Position numbers and translations under genes: made by a program. The notes beneath the pieces are model-generated. The model was not told the origin of the DNA. It ran no database searches and saw only the letters and a program-made list of their open reading frames with translations. Shown here piece after piece: positions 35,440 through 44,278 of a DNA stretch of 64,000 nt. Each line of letters begins with the position of its first letter. The first letter of the stretch is position 1. The stretch lies in NCBI RefSeq assembly GCF_001570485.1, contig NZ_BCTA01000026.1:248001-312000 (forward strand). Reading direction: 5' to 3'. The DNA comes from Mycolicibacterium novocastrense. GTDB taxonomy: Bacteria > Actinomycetota > Actinomycetes > Mycobacteriales > Mycobacteriaceae.

Positions 35440-36491
35440 GGCTGTCCTATCCATCGGCGGGCGAAGTCGAGGAACGCATCGTTCTCGTGGGTCGCGGCGA
35501 CGGTGACGCGTACTCCGTCGTCGCCGTAGGGCCGCACGATGATGCGGTTGTCGGCCGACGCCTCGGCGAACTGTTGGGCCCGCCCTGGCAAGGGGAGCCA
35601 GACGAAGTTGGCCTGCGAGTCGGGCACGGTGTAGCCGGCTGCGCGCAGTTCCGCGGTGACGCGGGCTCGTTCGGCGACGACCGTGTCGGTGCGCTCGAGC
35701 AGTTCGTCGGCGGCGTCCAGCGACGCGATCGCCGCGGCCTGCGACACGCTGGTCGCGGTGAACGGCACGTACACCTTGCCAAGCGCGGTGATGAGATCCG
35801 GGTCGCCCACCGCGTAGCCGACCCGCAGACCCGCCAGCCCGTAGGCCTTCGAAAACGTCCGCAGCACAACGAGGTTGGGATGTGCACGGACCAGACCCAG
35901 GCTGTCGGGAACCATCGGCTCGCGAATGTACTCGACGTAGGCCTCGTCGAGTGCGATCGCGATGTGCGGCGGCACGGCGGCGACGAAGCGGGCGAGCGCA
36001 TCGGGTGCGACCACCGTGCCCGTGGGGTTGTTCGGATTGCACACGAAGATCAGCCGGGTGCGATCGGTGATCGCGGCCAGCATCGCGTCGAGGTCGTGCG
36101 TGTGTTCGGTCAGCGGCACCGGCACGGGTGTGGCCCCCGCCGTTCGCACCTGCAGCGGGTAGATCTCGAAGCTGCGCCAGCCGAACAGCACCTCGTCGCC
36201 GACGGTCGAGGTGATCTGGATCAACTGCTGACACAGGCTGACTGAGCCGCAGCCCACGGAGATGTGCTCGGGGGCGAAGTTGACGTGCTTGGCGAGCCGC
36301 TCGCGGAGCTCGACGTAGCCGTTGTCCGGGTAGCGGTTGATGTTGCCGACGGCGTCCTCGATTGCCGCGCGCACGCTCGGCAGCGGGGGATGCACCGTCT
36401 CGTTGCTGGCGATCTTGATGGCGCCGGGAACCGTCCTGCCGGGGGTGTAGGCGGGCAGATCGGCCAGTTCGGGACGCAGCCGGACGGTCAC
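35436..36491 (-). CDS. pat: Aromatic amino acid aminotransferase (HisC2/Pat)
   Basis: The 351-residue class I/II PLP enzyme has KIASNETVHPPLPSV, the CNPNNPTGTVV substrate loop, DEAYVEYIRE, and the PLP lysine in LRTFSKAYGLAGLRVGYAVG. The C-terminal NRIIVRPYGDDGVRVTV holds the carboxylate-binding Arg. It resembles histidinol-phosphate aminotransferase, but the second-copy position matches M. tuberculosis Rv3772 (HisC2), which acts on phenylpyruvate and other aromatic acids. It therefore likely completes phenylalanine and tyrosine synthesis. GTG 36491 is the start. It leads the DUF4334 gene. Confidence 0.88.
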   Translation of the reverse strand: MTVRLRPELADLPAYTPGRTVPGAIKIASNETVHPPLPSVRAAIEDAVGNINRYPDNGYVELRERLAKHVNFAPEHISVGCGSVSLCQQLIQITSTVGDEVLFGWRSFEIYPLQVRTAGATPVPVPLTEHTHDLDAMLAAITDRTRLIFVCNPNNPTGTVVAPDALARFVAAVPPHIAIALDEAYVEYIREPMVPDSLGLVRAHPNLVVLRTFSKAYGLAGLRVGYAVGDPDLITALGKVYVPFTATSVSQAAAIASLDAADELLERTDTVVAERARVTAELRAAGYTVPDSQANFVWLPLPGRAQQFAEASADNRIIVRPYGDDGVRVTVAATHENDAFLDFARRWIGQP

Positions 36492-36574
36492 CGCACCAGT
36501 TTATGGGTCGGTCGAATGCGCTTTGCCTCGCCCGGTGGCCCATGTGTACGCTGTCGGATCGGCGGTAATCGTCG

Positions 36575-36666
36575 GGAGGCGTGCCAGAGCGGCCGAATGG
36601 GGCTCACTGCTAATGAGTTGTCGCCCTCAAAGGCGACCGGAGGTTCAAATCCTCTCGCCTCCGCCA
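36575..36666 (+). tRNA. tRNA-Ser (GCT)
   Basis: GGAGGCG (36575-36581) pairs with CGCCTCC (36656-36662), discriminator G36663, and CCA is encoded at 36664-36666. The anticodon loop CTGCTAA gives GCT. The variable arm is long (TTGTCGCCCTCAAAGGCGACC), as in serine tRNAs, and the T-loop is GGTTCAAATCC. Confidence 0.96.
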
Positions 36667-36667
36667 C

Positions 36668-36683
36668 GGCTGACCCGTCAGCC
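36668..36683. terminator. Short hairpin between tRNA genes
   Basis: GGCTGA-CCCG-TCAGCC is a perfect 6-bp stem with a tetraloop directly after the tRNA-Ser CCA end. It could end the tRNA-Ser transcript or guide 3' processing before the tRNA-Arg gene 29 bp downstream. Confidence 0.5.
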
Positions 36684-36711
36684 GGACAACTGAACACTGA
36701 AGATCGACCAT

Positions 36712-36784
36712 GCGCCCGTAGCTCAACGGATAGAGCATCTGACTACGGATCAGAAGGTTGGGAGTTCGAGTCTCTCCGGGCGCG
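36712..36784 (+). tRNA. tRNA-Arg (ACG)
   Basis: GCGCCCG (36712-36718) pairs with CGGGCGC (36777-36783), discriminator G36784. The anticodon loop CTACGGA gives ACG, normally edited to ICG by TadA, whose gene is also in this window. D-arm GCTCAACGGATAGAGC and T-arm GGGAGTTCGAGTCTCTC are standard. CCA is not encoded. Confidence 0.96.
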
Positions 36785-36889
36785 CTCACACTGTGCCGCC
36801 GAATCTGAAGCTGTGTTCGACCTCCGGGCCGGATGTGACGCATAACCTCAGTTTCGGCGGCGCCGTCGGCCGCCACTAGATTGGGAACA

Positions 36890-37393
36890 GTGCGGCTGTT
36901 GTTGATCGCCGATACTCACGTTCCCAAACGCGCCAAGGACCTGCCCGCACGGGTTTGGGACGAAGTGACGAAGGCAGACGTGGTGGTGCACGCCGGCGAC
37001 TGGGTGGAGCCGACGTTGCTCGACGCGCTGGAGGCCCGCGCCAAGCGGCTCGTCGCGTGCTGGGGCAACAACGACGGCGCTGAACTGCGGCGCCGGCTGC
37101 CCGAACGAGCCGATGTGACACTCGGCGGGCTGCGCTTCACCGTCGTCCACGAGACCGGTGCGGCGACCGGCCGCGAGGCACGCATGGCCAAGGCCTACCC
37201 CGACACCGACGTGCTGGTATTCGGCCACAGCCACATCCCGTGGGACACGACGACGAAAACCGGTCTGCGGCTTCTGAACCCGGGCTCGCCGACCGACCGG
37301 CGACGCCAGCCCCACTGCACCTACATGACGGCCACGGTGCGCAACGGCACGCTCTCCAACGTCATCCTGCACGCACTGGACCGCCATGCGTGA
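36890..37393 (+). CDS. YfcE/MJ0936-type metallophosphoesterase
   Basis: The 167-residue product carries all metallophosphoesterase motifs in order: IADTHVPK, VVVHAGDW, CWGNNDG, VVHETGA and VFGHSHIP. It should bind two metal ions and hydrolyse phosphodiesters or phosphomonoesters in the cytoplasm. GTG 36890 is the natural start, since the sequence begins with the first beta strand VRLLLIADTH. The stop overlaps the next gene by 8 bp, so they are co-translated. The substrate is unknown. Confidence 0.88.
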   Translation: MRLLLIADTHVPKRAKDLPARVWDEVTKADVVVHAGDWVEPTLLDALEARAKRLVACWGNNDGAELRRRLPERADVTLGGLRFTVVHETGAATGREARMAKAYPDTDVLVFGHSHIPWDTTTKTGLRLLNPGSPTDRRRQPHCTYMTATVRNGTLSNVILHALDRHA

Positions 37394-37799
37394 CCGGCCG
37401 GCGCGGGTCGCCGACGTGCACGAGATCGCCGCGTCGATGCCGCACGTCAAACGCATCGAGGGGCCCAAAGGCAACCCGATCTACCAAGTCGGCGGCAAGT
37501 CGTTCGTGTTCTTCCGCACTCCTCAGCCCGACGCCGAGGATCCGGCGACCGGCGAGCGCTACGCCGACGTGATCATGATCTGGGTGGAATCGGAGATGGA
37601 CAAGGCCGCGCTCGTCCAGGATCCCGACTCGCCGTTCTTCACGACCGACCGCTTCGAGGGCCATCCCTCGGTCCTGGTGCGCGCCAGCCGATTACGGGAG
37701 ATCGGCAAGGTCGAGCTGACCGAGCTCGTCCAGGACGCGTGGCTCTCGCGCGCCTCGAAACGCCGCGCCGATCGGTGGCTGGCCGAACACCAGGGCTGA
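37386..37799 (+). CDS. MmcQ/YjbR-family protein
   Basis: The 137-residue protein has the YjbR/DUF419 pattern: VHEIAASMPHVKRIEGPKGNP, IYQVGGKSFVFFR, DVIMIWVESEMDKAALVQD, and FFTTDRFEGHPSVLVRASRL with a C-terminal helix ELVQDAWLSRASKRRADRWL. These small double-wing-like proteins are common but poorly understood, and may bind DNA or ligands. It overlaps the upstream phosphoesterase by 8 bp and converges with the cupin gene with only 8 bp between stops. Confidence 0.82.
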   Translation: MRDRPARVADVHEIAASMPHVKRIEGPKGNPIYQVGGKSFVFFRTPQPDAEDPATGERYADVIMIWVESEMDKAALVQDPDSPFFTTDRFEGHPSVLVRASRLREIGKVELTELVQDAWLSRASKRRADRWLAEHQG

Positions 37800-37807
37800 C
37801 CGCGCGG

Positions 37808-38356
37808 CTACTTCGGCGGCACGTTGGCGTGCTCGGCGCCGCAGATGAACACCGCCATCCGGGCCGGTGTGTCGCCCGGGTTCTTCCAGCGGTGCCGCGT
37901 TCCGTTCTGCACGACGGTGTCGCCCGGTTGCAGGGTCACTTCGGCTCCGTCGTCGAGTTCGAGCACGACGGTGCCCTCGAGCACCACCTCGAAGTCGACG
38001 GTGTCCGTGGTGTGCATGCCCGGGTCCGTGTAGTCCATGTAGCCGAGCATCCCCGGGAGCTTCTCCTCCATCTCGGCCATCGCCTCGTCGATGTCGAGCG
38101 CCCCCGGGGCCTGGGTGCCGTGTGACGGCGGCAGCGTCAGCATCGCGAAGCGGAAACCCCCGATCGGCGGAAAGTAGTTGTGCCACTGCGGCATCGCACC
38201 GTCATCGGGAAAGCGGACCGTCTGGTCGCTGCCCCACAGCAGGTGGTTCTCGAAGCCCGGCATCAGCATGGTCTGAACCGGTGCGACGCTCTGGTCGCTG
38301 ACGAAAACGGATTTGCCGGACGAATCGTGACCGGTCACCACTCGGCGTACTTGCAT
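37808..38356 (-). CDS. Cupin-domain protein
   Basis: The 182-residue protein has an N-terminal segment QVRRVVTGHDSSGKSVFVSD and a C-terminal cupin core: DFEVVLEGTVVLELDDGAEVTLQPGDTVVQNGTRHRWKN is split here into VLEGTVVLELDDG and LQPGDTVVQNGTRHRW. The metal-ligand His pattern is incomplete in the first motif but present as HRW in the second. These small cupins are often regulators or oxygenase-like proteins of aromatic or fatty acid metabolism. ATG 38356 is chosen; the frame continues far upstream only as a shadow of the alkyl sulfatase gene. It diverges from that gene across 51 bp. Confidence 0.82.
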   Translation of the reverse strand: MQVRRVVTGHDSSGKSVFVSDQSVAPVQTMLMPGFENHLLWGSDQTVRFPDDGAMPQWHNYFPPIGGFRFAMLTLPPSHGTQAPGALDIDEAMAEMEEKLPGMLGYMDYTDPGMHTTDTVDFEVVLEGTVVLELDDGAEVTLQPGDTVVQNGTRHRWKNPGDTPARMAVFICGAEHANVPPK

Positions 38357-38407
38357 GGGGTCAGTGAACCAGCCCCGCGCCAACCTCGGGATGAATATCG
38401 TGTCGCC

Positions 38408-40282
38408 ATGCAGCAGAAACCCCCCACCGCCGTCATCGAGTCCGCACACCGCGAGCACCTGACGGCGCTGCCGTTCGACGACACCGCGGACTTCGACAAC
38501 GCCGACCGCGGCTTCATCGCGGCGCTGGAGCCCTGTGTGATCAAGGCGGCCGACGGCAGGGTGGTCTGGGACAACGACACCTACTCGTTCCTGGATGCCG
38601 ACGCTCCGCCATCGGTGCATCCCAGCTTGTGGCGACAGAGCCGGCTGTGCGCCAAACAGGGCCTCTACGAAGTGGTCGAGGGCATCTATCAGGTGCGGGG
38701 ATTCGACCTGTCCAACATCACGTTCGTCGAGGGCGACACCGGCGTCATCGTCATCGACCCGTTGATCTCCACGGAGACCGCCGCGGCGGCGCTGGCGCTG
38801 TACCGCGAACACCGGGGGGACCGCGCGGTGAACGCCGTCATCTATACCCACAGCCACGTCGACCATTTCGGTGGCGTCCTGGGGGTCACCTCGCAGGCCG
38901 ACGTGGACGCGGGCCGGGTCGTGGTCATCGCGCCCGAACACTTCACCGAACACGCCGTTCAGGAGAACGTGTACGCGGGCACCGCGATGGGCCGCCGGGC
39001 GAGCTACATGTACGGCGCGCTGCTGGCGCGCGGACCCCAGGGACAGGTGGGATGCGGGCTGGGACAGGTGACGTCGACGGGTGAAGTGGCGCTGATCGTT
39101 CCGACGGTCGACATCCGGTCGACCGGCGAGAGACATACGGTCGACGGCGTCGAGATCGAGTTCCAGATGGCTCCGGGCACCGAGGCGCCCGCCGAGATGC
39201 ACTTCTACTTCCCGAAGTTCCGCGCGCTGTGCATGGCCGAGAACGCCACCCACAACCTGCACAACCTGCTGACGCTACGGGGCGCGCTGGTGCGTGACCC
39301 GCACGGGTGGGCCGGCTACCTGACGGAGGCGATCGACACGTTCGCCGACCGCACCGACGTCGTGTTCGCCTCACATCACTGGCCCACCTGGGGCAGGGAC
39401 CAGATCGTCGAATACCTGTCGCTGCAACGCGATCTGTACGCGTACCTACACGACCAGACGCTTCGCCAACTGAATCAGGGATTCACCGGTATCGAGATCG
39501 CCGAGGACTTCACGCTTCCGCCTGCGTTGCAGAAGGCATGGCACGCGCACGGCTACTACGGGTCGGTCAGCCACAACGTCAAGGCGGTCTATCAGCGCTA
39601 CATGGGGTGGTTCGACGGCAACCCGGGACGGCTGTGGGCGCATCCACCGGAAGCCGCAGGCCCCCGCTACGTCGAGGCGATGGGTGGCCTGGACCGCGTG
39701 GTCGAGATAGCGCGCGAAGCCTTCGAACAAGGTGACTACCGTTGGGCGGCAACCCTTCTGGATCATGTGATGTTCACCGACGAACACCACGACGCCCGCG
39801 AACTCTACGCCGACACCCTCGAACAGCTGGCCTACGGTGCGGAGAACGCGGTGTGGCGCAACTTCTTTCTCTCCGGAGCGACCGAACTTCGCGACGGCAA
39901 CTTCGGCACCCCCACGCAGACCGCGTCGACGTCGATGGTGATGCAGCTGGCCCCCGAGCAGATCTTCGACGCGTTTGCGATCAGCGTGAACGGCCCGCGC
40001 GCATGGGATCTGGACATCGCCGTCGACGTCACCTTCGGCGACACCGGCACCAATTACCGGTTGACACTGCGCAACGGCGTTCTGGTGCACCGCAGGGTGG
40101 CCGCCGACGAGGCGTCGGCTCAGGCGACCGTCAACGTGGCCAGCAAGCTGCGCCTGCTCGCGCTCGCCGCGGGCGACGACAGCTCACCCGGGCTCGACAT
40201 CTCCGGCGACACAGGTGCGCTGCAGTCGCTGATCGGTGTGCTGGACCGCCCGGACCCGGCGTTCAACATCGTCACGCCTTAG
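38408..40282 (+). CDS. Alkyl sulfatase (SdsA1-type, MBL fold with SCP2 domain)
   Basis: The 624-residue product hydrolyses primary alkyl sulfates by family. The metal site is THSHVDHFGG with later APEHFTEHAV, MAENATHNLHN and HHWPTWGRDQ. A central dimerisation region around QKAWHAHGYYGSVSHNVKAVYQR follows, and the last about 120 residues form an SCP2-like lipid-binding domain starting near FDAFAISVNGPRAWD. No signal peptide is seen, unlike the periplasmic Pseudomonas enzyme, so it is probably cytoplasmic. It matches M. tuberculosis Rv3762c. A perfect 14-bp hairpin ends the gene. Confidence 0.93.
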   Translation: MQQKPPTAVIESAHREHLTALPFDDTADFDNADRGFIAALEPCVIKAADGRVVWDNDTYSFLDADAPPSVHPSLWRQSRLCAKQGLYEVVEGIYQVRGFDLSNITFVEGDTGVIVIDPLISTETAAAALALYREHRGDRAVNAVIYTHSHVDHFGGVLGVTSQADVDAGRVVVIAPEHFTEHAVQENVYAGTAMGRRASYMYGALLARGPQGQVGCGLGQVTSTGEVALIVPTVDIRSTGERHTVDGVEIEFQMAPGTEAPAEMHFYFPKFRALCMAENATHNLHNLLTLRGALVRDPHGWAGYLTEAIDTFADRTDVVFASHHWPTWGRDQIVEYLSLQRDLYAYLHDQTLRQLNQGFTGIEIAEDFTLPPALQKAWHAHGYYGSVSHNVKAVYQRYMGWFDGNPGRLWAHPPEAAGPRYVEAMGGLDRVVEIAREAFEQGDYRWAATLLDHVMFTDEHHDARELYADTLEQLAYGAENAVWRNFFLSGATELRDGNFGTPTQTASTSMVMQLAPEQIFDAFAISVNGPRAWDLDIAVDVTFGDTGTNYRLTLRNGVLVHRRVAADEASAQATVNVASKLRLLALAAGDDSSPGLDISGDTGALQSLIGVLDRPDPAFNIVTP

Positions 40283-40337
40283 CGATTTCGGTGTCCAAAC
40301 AGTCGCTCGCCACCGACGGTTGCGACACCGAAATCGC
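40282..40337. terminator. 14-bp perfect inverted repeat after the alkyl sulfatase gene
   Basis: GCGATTTCGGTGTC (40282-40295) and GACACCGAAATCGC (40324-40337) are exact inverted copies with a 28-nt loop. The element begins at the stop codon and lies between two convergent genes. A run of A follows on the plus strand (40340-40346), which reads as T only for minus-strand transcripts before the hairpin, so it is not a classical intrinsic terminator. Confidence 0.65.
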
Positions 40338-40346
40338 ACAAAAAAA

Positions 40347-41126
40347 TCATGGCATGCCGCCGTCGACGCGGATGATCGAACCCGACGTGTAGCTCGACGC
40401 GTCCGACATCAAATACAATGCGGCACCGATGATCTCGGGTGGCTCGCCAAGGCGCTGCAACGCGAAGTGCTGCGCGCCCTTCTGCGTCGCCGGGATGTCC
40501 CAGGCCTTGCTGATGTCGGTCAGGAACGGGCCCGGCATCAGCGTGTTCACCCGCACCGTCGGCCCGTAGGCCAGCGCCAGCCCCTCGGTCAGCGCGTTGA
40601 GCCCCGCCTTGGCCGCCGAGTAGGGGAGCTGCTCGGGGCGGGGACGGCGCGAACCGCTCGAGCTCACGTTGACGATCGAGCCGCCGCCGTCGGCGACCAT
40701 GCGCTCACCGACCAGCGCGGACAACCGGAACGGGCCCTTGAGGTTCAGGTTGATCACCGAATCGAACAGCTTCTCCGTGACGGAGGGCAGCGACTCGTAC
40801 AGCGGCGACATCCCGGCGTTGTTGACCAGCACGTCGACCTTGCCGAACCGCTCGTAGGCGGCATCGACCAGCCCGTCGAGCTCATCCCACCGCCCCACAT
40901 GCACCTGGTAGGGCAGTGCGGCTCGGCCGGTCGCGGCGGTGATCTCCTCGGCCGTCGCCACACACGAGTCGTATTTGCGGCTGGCGATCACGACGTTCGC
41001 GCCGCACCTTGCGGCGGCCATCGCCATCTCCTTACCCAACCCGCGGCTACCGCCGGTGACCAGCACAACGCGGTCGGAAAGATCGAACAACTCGGCTGCG
41101 AAATCCCTCTCTGAACCCATGGCCAT
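40347..41126 (-). CDS. SDR-family oxidoreductase
   Basis: The 259-residue classical short-chain dehydrogenase has the cofactor motif VLVTGGSRGLGKEMA, an Arg after strand 2 (VIASRKYDS) suggesting NADPH use, LVNNAGMSPLYES, and the catalytic SSSGSRRPRPEQLPYSAAKAG with Ser, Tyr and Lys. The ending IIRVDGGMP is typical of the gluconate 5-dehydrogenase/3-oxoacyl reductase group. The substrate is not determined. ATG 41126 or the second Met at 41120 can start it. It diverges from a phosphatase gene only 11 bp away, so the promoters overlap or one transcript is leaderless. Confidence 0.87.
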   Translation of the reverse strand: MAMGSERDFAAELFDLSDRVVLVTGGSRGLGKEMAMAAARCGANVVIASRKYDSCVATAEEITAATGRAALPYQVHVGRWDELDGLVDAAYERFGKVDVLVNNAGMSPLYESLPSVTEKLFDSVINLNLKGPFRLSALVGERMVADGGGSIVNVSSSGSRRPRPEQLPYSAAKAGLNALTEGLALAYGPTVRVNTLMPGPFLTDISKAWDIPATQKGAQHFALQRLGEPPEIIGAALYLMSDASSYTSGSIIRVDGGMP

Positions 41127-41137
41127 ATGGTGGCACG

Positions 41138-41740
41138 GTGCAGTTGCTCATCATTCGACACGCTCTGCCCCTGCGCAGCGAGCCGGGGCAGGGCTCCGAT
41201 CCCGACCTCTCCGAGGAGGGCATCGAACAGGCCAAACGCCTGCCCGACGCGCTGGCGCGGTTCCCCATCTCGCGGTTGGTCAGCAGCCCGCAGAGGCGCG
41301 CGATTCAGACCGCCGAGCCGGTCGCGGAAGCGCTCGGGCTGTCGATCGACATCGACGACCGGCTGGCCGAATACGACCGCGACCTCTCGCACTACACGCC
41401 GGTCGAGGAGATCTCCGAAGAGGACATGCGCCGCCTCGCCAACGGTGAGCTGCCCAGCGGCGTCGACCAGTCGGCGTTCATCGCCCGGGTGAAGGCCGGG
41501 GTCGACGACATCGTCAGGGCCGCCGAGCGGGAGGACACCGTGGCGTTGTTCAGCCACGGCGGCGTGATCAACGCCGTGGTCCACGACGTCATGGGCACCG
41601 AGCGGCTGTTGTGCGTGCAGGTCGACTACGCCGGTATCACCCGGTTGTTGTGGTCGTCGTCGCGCGAGGCGTTCTTCGTGGCGGGCGTCAACTCCACCGA
41701 GCACGTATGGGACCTGCTGCCCAGAAATCAGCAGTGGTAG
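41138..41740 (+). CDS. Histidine phosphatase family protein
   Basis: The 200-residue product begins with LLIIRHALPLRSEPG, in which RHA replaces the usual RHG triad. It continues with LVSSPQRRAIQTAEPVAEALG, the acid/base Glu in LAEYDRDL, and the second catalytic His in VALFSHGGVINAVVHDV. This is the phosphoglycerate-mutase-like fold; substrates range from sugar phosphates to cofactors. The GTG start is nearly at the first strand. It lies 10 bp before a phosphotransferase gene and is probably co-transcribed with it. Confidence 0.88.
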   Translation: MQLLIIRHALPLRSEPGQGSDPDLSEEGIEQAKRLPDALARFPISRLVSSPQRRAIQTAEPVAEALGLSIDIDDRLAEYDRDLSHYTPVEEISEEDMRRLANGELPSGVDQSAFIARVKAGVDDIVRAAEREDTVALFSHGGVINAVVHDVMGTERLLCVQVDYAGITRLLWSSSREAFFVAGVNSTEHVWDLLPRNQQW

Positions 41741-41750
41741 ACATTTGCGA

Positions 41751-42788
41751 ATGACCGTTTCACCCGAAGGGCTCGACCTCGACGCCCTTGACCGTCATCT
41801 GGGTTCGGAGGGCATCGCCCGCTCCGGTGACCTGCGCGCCGAGTTGATCTCGGGGGGACGCTCCAACCTGACCTTCCTCGTTTGCGACGACCAATCGAAG
41901 TGGGTGCTGCGCAGGCCCCCGCTGCACGGTCTGACGCCGTCGGCGCACGACATGGCCCGCGAATACAAGGTGATCTCCGCGCTGCAGAACACCGTCGTGC
42001 CAGTCCCGCGCGCGGTGACCATGCGCAACGACGACTCGGTGCTCGGCGCACCGTTCCAGATGGTCGAGTACGTCGAGGGGCGCGTGATCCGCCACGCATC
42101 CGAGCTCGAGGCCCTCGGCGACAAGGCCGACATCGACGCCTGTGTCGACGCGTTGATCAAGGTGCTCGCCGACCTGCACGCCCTGGACCCCGAGGAGGTC
42201 GGCCTCGGCGACTTCGGCAAGCCCACCGGATACCTCGAGCGCCAGGTGAAGCGCTGGGGCGGCCAGTGGGAGTTGGTGCGCCGAGACCGCAACGGTGACG
42301 GGGACGAACGCGATGCCGACGTCAAGCGGCTGCACACCGCGCTCGGAGAGGCGATCCCGCCGCAGAGCCGCAGCGCGATCGTGCACGGTGATTACCGCAT
42401 CGACAACACGATGCTCGACGCCACCGACGGCACCAAGGTGCTCGCGGTGCTGGACTGGGAGATGTCGACCCTGGGCGATCCCATCAGCGATGCCGCCCTG
42501 ATGTGCGTGTACCGCCACCCGATGTTCAACCTGGTGCATGCCGACGCCGCGTGGGCGTCACCGCTGATACCGCCGGCAGACCAACTCGCGCAACGGTATT
42601 CGGTGGCCTCGGGTCAGCCGCTGGACCACTGGGAGTTCTACATGGGGTTGGCGTACTTCAAGCTCGCCATCATCGCGGCGGGCATCGCCTACCGCGGCCG
42701 GGTGGGCGGTGCGCCATCGGACTTCGTCACGATGGTCGACGACGCGGTCGCCCCGCTGATCGACGCCGGACTCGAGTCGATTCGCTAA
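41751..42788 (+). CDS. Phosphotransferase (FadE36/ACAD10-like kinase fold)
   Basis: The 345-residue protein is an APH-fold phosphotransferase of the kind fused to acyl-CoA dehydrogenases in ACAD10/11. It has SGGRSNLTFLVCDDQSKWVLRRPP for ATP binding, AREYKVISAL, SAIVHGDYRIDNTMLD as catalytic loop, and AVLDWEMSTLGDPISDAAL for metals. ACAD10/11 kinases phosphorylate 4-hydroxyacyl-CoA, so a role in hydroxy-fatty acid breakdown is plausible. The M. tuberculosis counterpart Rv3761c is named FadE36, although it is not a dehydrogenase. ATG 41751 is used. A convergent membrane-protein gene ends 6 bp away. Confidence 0.87.
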   Translation: MTVSPEGLDLDALDRHLGSEGIARSGDLRAELISGGRSNLTFLVCDDQSKWVLRRPPLHGLTPSAHDMAREYKVISALQNTVVPVPRAVTMRNDDSVLGAPFQMVEYVEGRVIRHASELEALGDKADIDACVDALIKVLADLHALDPEEVGLGDFGKPTGYLERQVKRWGGQWELVRRDRNGDGDERDADVKRLHTALGEAIPPQSRSAIVHGDYRIDNTMLDATDGTKVLAVLDWEMSTLGDPISDAALMCVYRHPMFNLVHADAAWASPLIPPADQLAQRYSVASGQPLDHWEFYMGLAYFKLAIIAAGIAYRGRVGGAPSDFVTMVDDAVAPLIDAGLESIR

Positions 42789-42794
42789 CGGGAG

Positions 42795-43184
42795 CTACCG
42801 GAGCGCGGCCTTGTAGTTCTTCTTGGCGGCGCGGCGTAGTTGGACCATGCGCGCTGCACCCGCCAGCGCCGTGATCAGGCCGCCGCATACCGCTGCGAAC
42901 AGGATCGCCACACCGCGCGGCATGAACCAGTGCCAACCGAGGAAGGCGAACTCGGTCGACTCGGTGTTCTGCGCGATGAAGATCAGCAACAGGATCAGGA
43001 TGAGGAAACCGGCGATCACCGCCGACCACAGCGCCGCCGCGCGGGTGAAATGGACCTTCTTCACCGACGGTGATGTGCGGTCGGCCATCTCACCGTCCGT
43101 CGGCGGAACCGGCGGCCCCGGGTTGGGCGGGCCGTAGGGTTCCGGCTCGTTCGGCGCTGACGCCCCATACGGATCGGTGCTCAT
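42795..43184 (-). CDS. LapA/DUF1049-type membrane protein
   Basis: The 129-residue product has a Pro/Gly-rich soluble start (SAPNEPEPYGPPNPGPPVPP) and two membrane helices (AALWSAVIAGFLILILLLIFIA and AILFAAVCGGLITALAGAA). The segment QNTESTEFAFLGW between them is the LapA/DUF1049 signature. It ends with a basic tail. The function is unknown; E. coli LapA affects lipopolysaccharide export, which does not apply directly here. ATG 43184 is chosen over an upstream extension. It diverges from proX, 112 bp away, and matches Rv3760 by position. Confidence 0.82.
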   Translation of the reverse strand: MSTDPYGASAPNEPEPYGPPNPGPPVPPTDGEMADRTSPSVKKVHFTRAAALWSAVIAGFLILILLLIFIAQNTESTEFAFLGWHWFMPRGVAILFAAVCGGLITALAGAARMVQLRRAAKKNYKAALR

Positions 43185-43296
43185 GGTTCCAAGTTTGCCC
43201 TTTCCGGTCCCTGACAAACGGCATTTGACGTGGCCCGTCGAATCACCGGCGCGACAAACCGCGCGTAGCTGCGGCGATGTCGATACTGTCGGATTC

Positions 43297-44253
43297 ATGA
43301 CCTCGATGCCGCGACACCGGCGCGCGCCGTTCGTCGTGGTGGTCACGCTTCTCGCGGTCCTGATGGGCACGGCTTGCGGAAGCTCGAACCCCCTCGGCGG
43401 CGGCGAGATCTCCGGTGACCTCAAGACGATCGCGGTCGGGTCCGCCGACTTCACCGAGTCCAAGATCATCGGCGAGATCTACGCCCAGGCGCTGGAGGCC
43501 AACGGCTTCACGGTGCGCCGCCAGTTCGGGATCGGCAGCCGTGAGACCTATATCCCCGCCGTGCAGGACCACTCGATCGACCTCATCCCCGAGTACACGG
43601 GCAACCTGCTGCAGTACTTCGACGAGGACACCACCGCCACCACCCCCGACGCGGTCCTGCTCGCTCTGCTCAAGGTACTGCCCGGGGACCTGTCGATCCT
43701 GTATCCGTCTCCGGCGGAGGACAAGGACACCCTCGCGGTGACCGAGGCGACCGCGCGGAAATGGAACCTGAAAACCATCGGTGATCTCGCCAAGCACTCC
43801 GCGGAAGTGAAAGTCGGTGCGCCATCAGAGTTTCAGACCCGCGTCACCGGCCTGGTGGGCCTCAAGGAACGGTATGGCCTCGACATCGCCCCGGCGAATT
43901 TCGTTGCCATCAGCGACGGCGGCGGCCCGGCGACGGTGCAGGCGCTCAACAGCGGGACGATCACCGCCGCCAACATCTTCAGCACCTCGCCGGCGATCGA
44001 ACAGAGCAACCTCGTCGTGCTCGAGGATCCCGAGAACGTGTTCCTGGCCGCCAATGTCGTGCCGCTGGTCGCCTCGCAGAAGATGTCGAACGAACTCAAG
44101 ACGGTGCTCGACGCGGTCAGCGCGCAGCTCACCACCGAGGCCTTGATCGAGCTCAACACCTCGGTCGAAGGAAACCGCGGCATCGACCCCGACGAAGCGG
44201 CGCAGAAGTGGATCACGGACAAGGGATTCGACGAACCGGTGCAGAAGCGATGA
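43297..44253 (+). CDS. proX: Osmoprotectant ABC transporter substrate-binding lipoprotein
   Basis: The 318-residue protein has a lipoprotein signal (RRAPFVVVVTLLAVLMGTA then Cys27) and the OpuBC/OpuCC-type domain: IAVGSADFTESKIIGEIYAQAL, GSRETYIPAVQDHSIDLIPEYTGNLLQYF, and a C-terminal lobe with FVAISDGGGPATVQALNSG. It should capture glycine betaine, choline or carnitine outside the membrane. The start ATG 43297 gives a clean signal sequence; upstream in-frame codons are non-conserved. It leads the proX-proV-proW-proZ operon, the same order as Rv3759c-Rv3756c. Confidence 0.92.
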   Translation: MTSMPRHRRAPFVVVVTLLAVLMGTACGSSNPLGGGEISGDLKTIAVGSADFTESKIIGEIYAQALEANGFTVRRQFGIGSRETYIPAVQDHSIDLIPEYTGNLLQYFDEDTTATTPDAVLLALLKVLPGDLSILYPSPAEDKDTLAVTEATARKWNLKTIGDLAKHSAEVKVGAPSEFQTRVTGLVGLKERYGLDIAPANFVAISDGGGPATVQALNSGTITAANIFSTSPAIEQSNLVVLEDPENVFLAANVVPLVASQKMSNELKTVLDAVSAQLTTEALIELNTSVEGNRGIDPDEAAQKWITDKGFDEPVQKR

Positions 44254-44278
44254 GCGCTTGCGCGAAGAGCGGACAGTC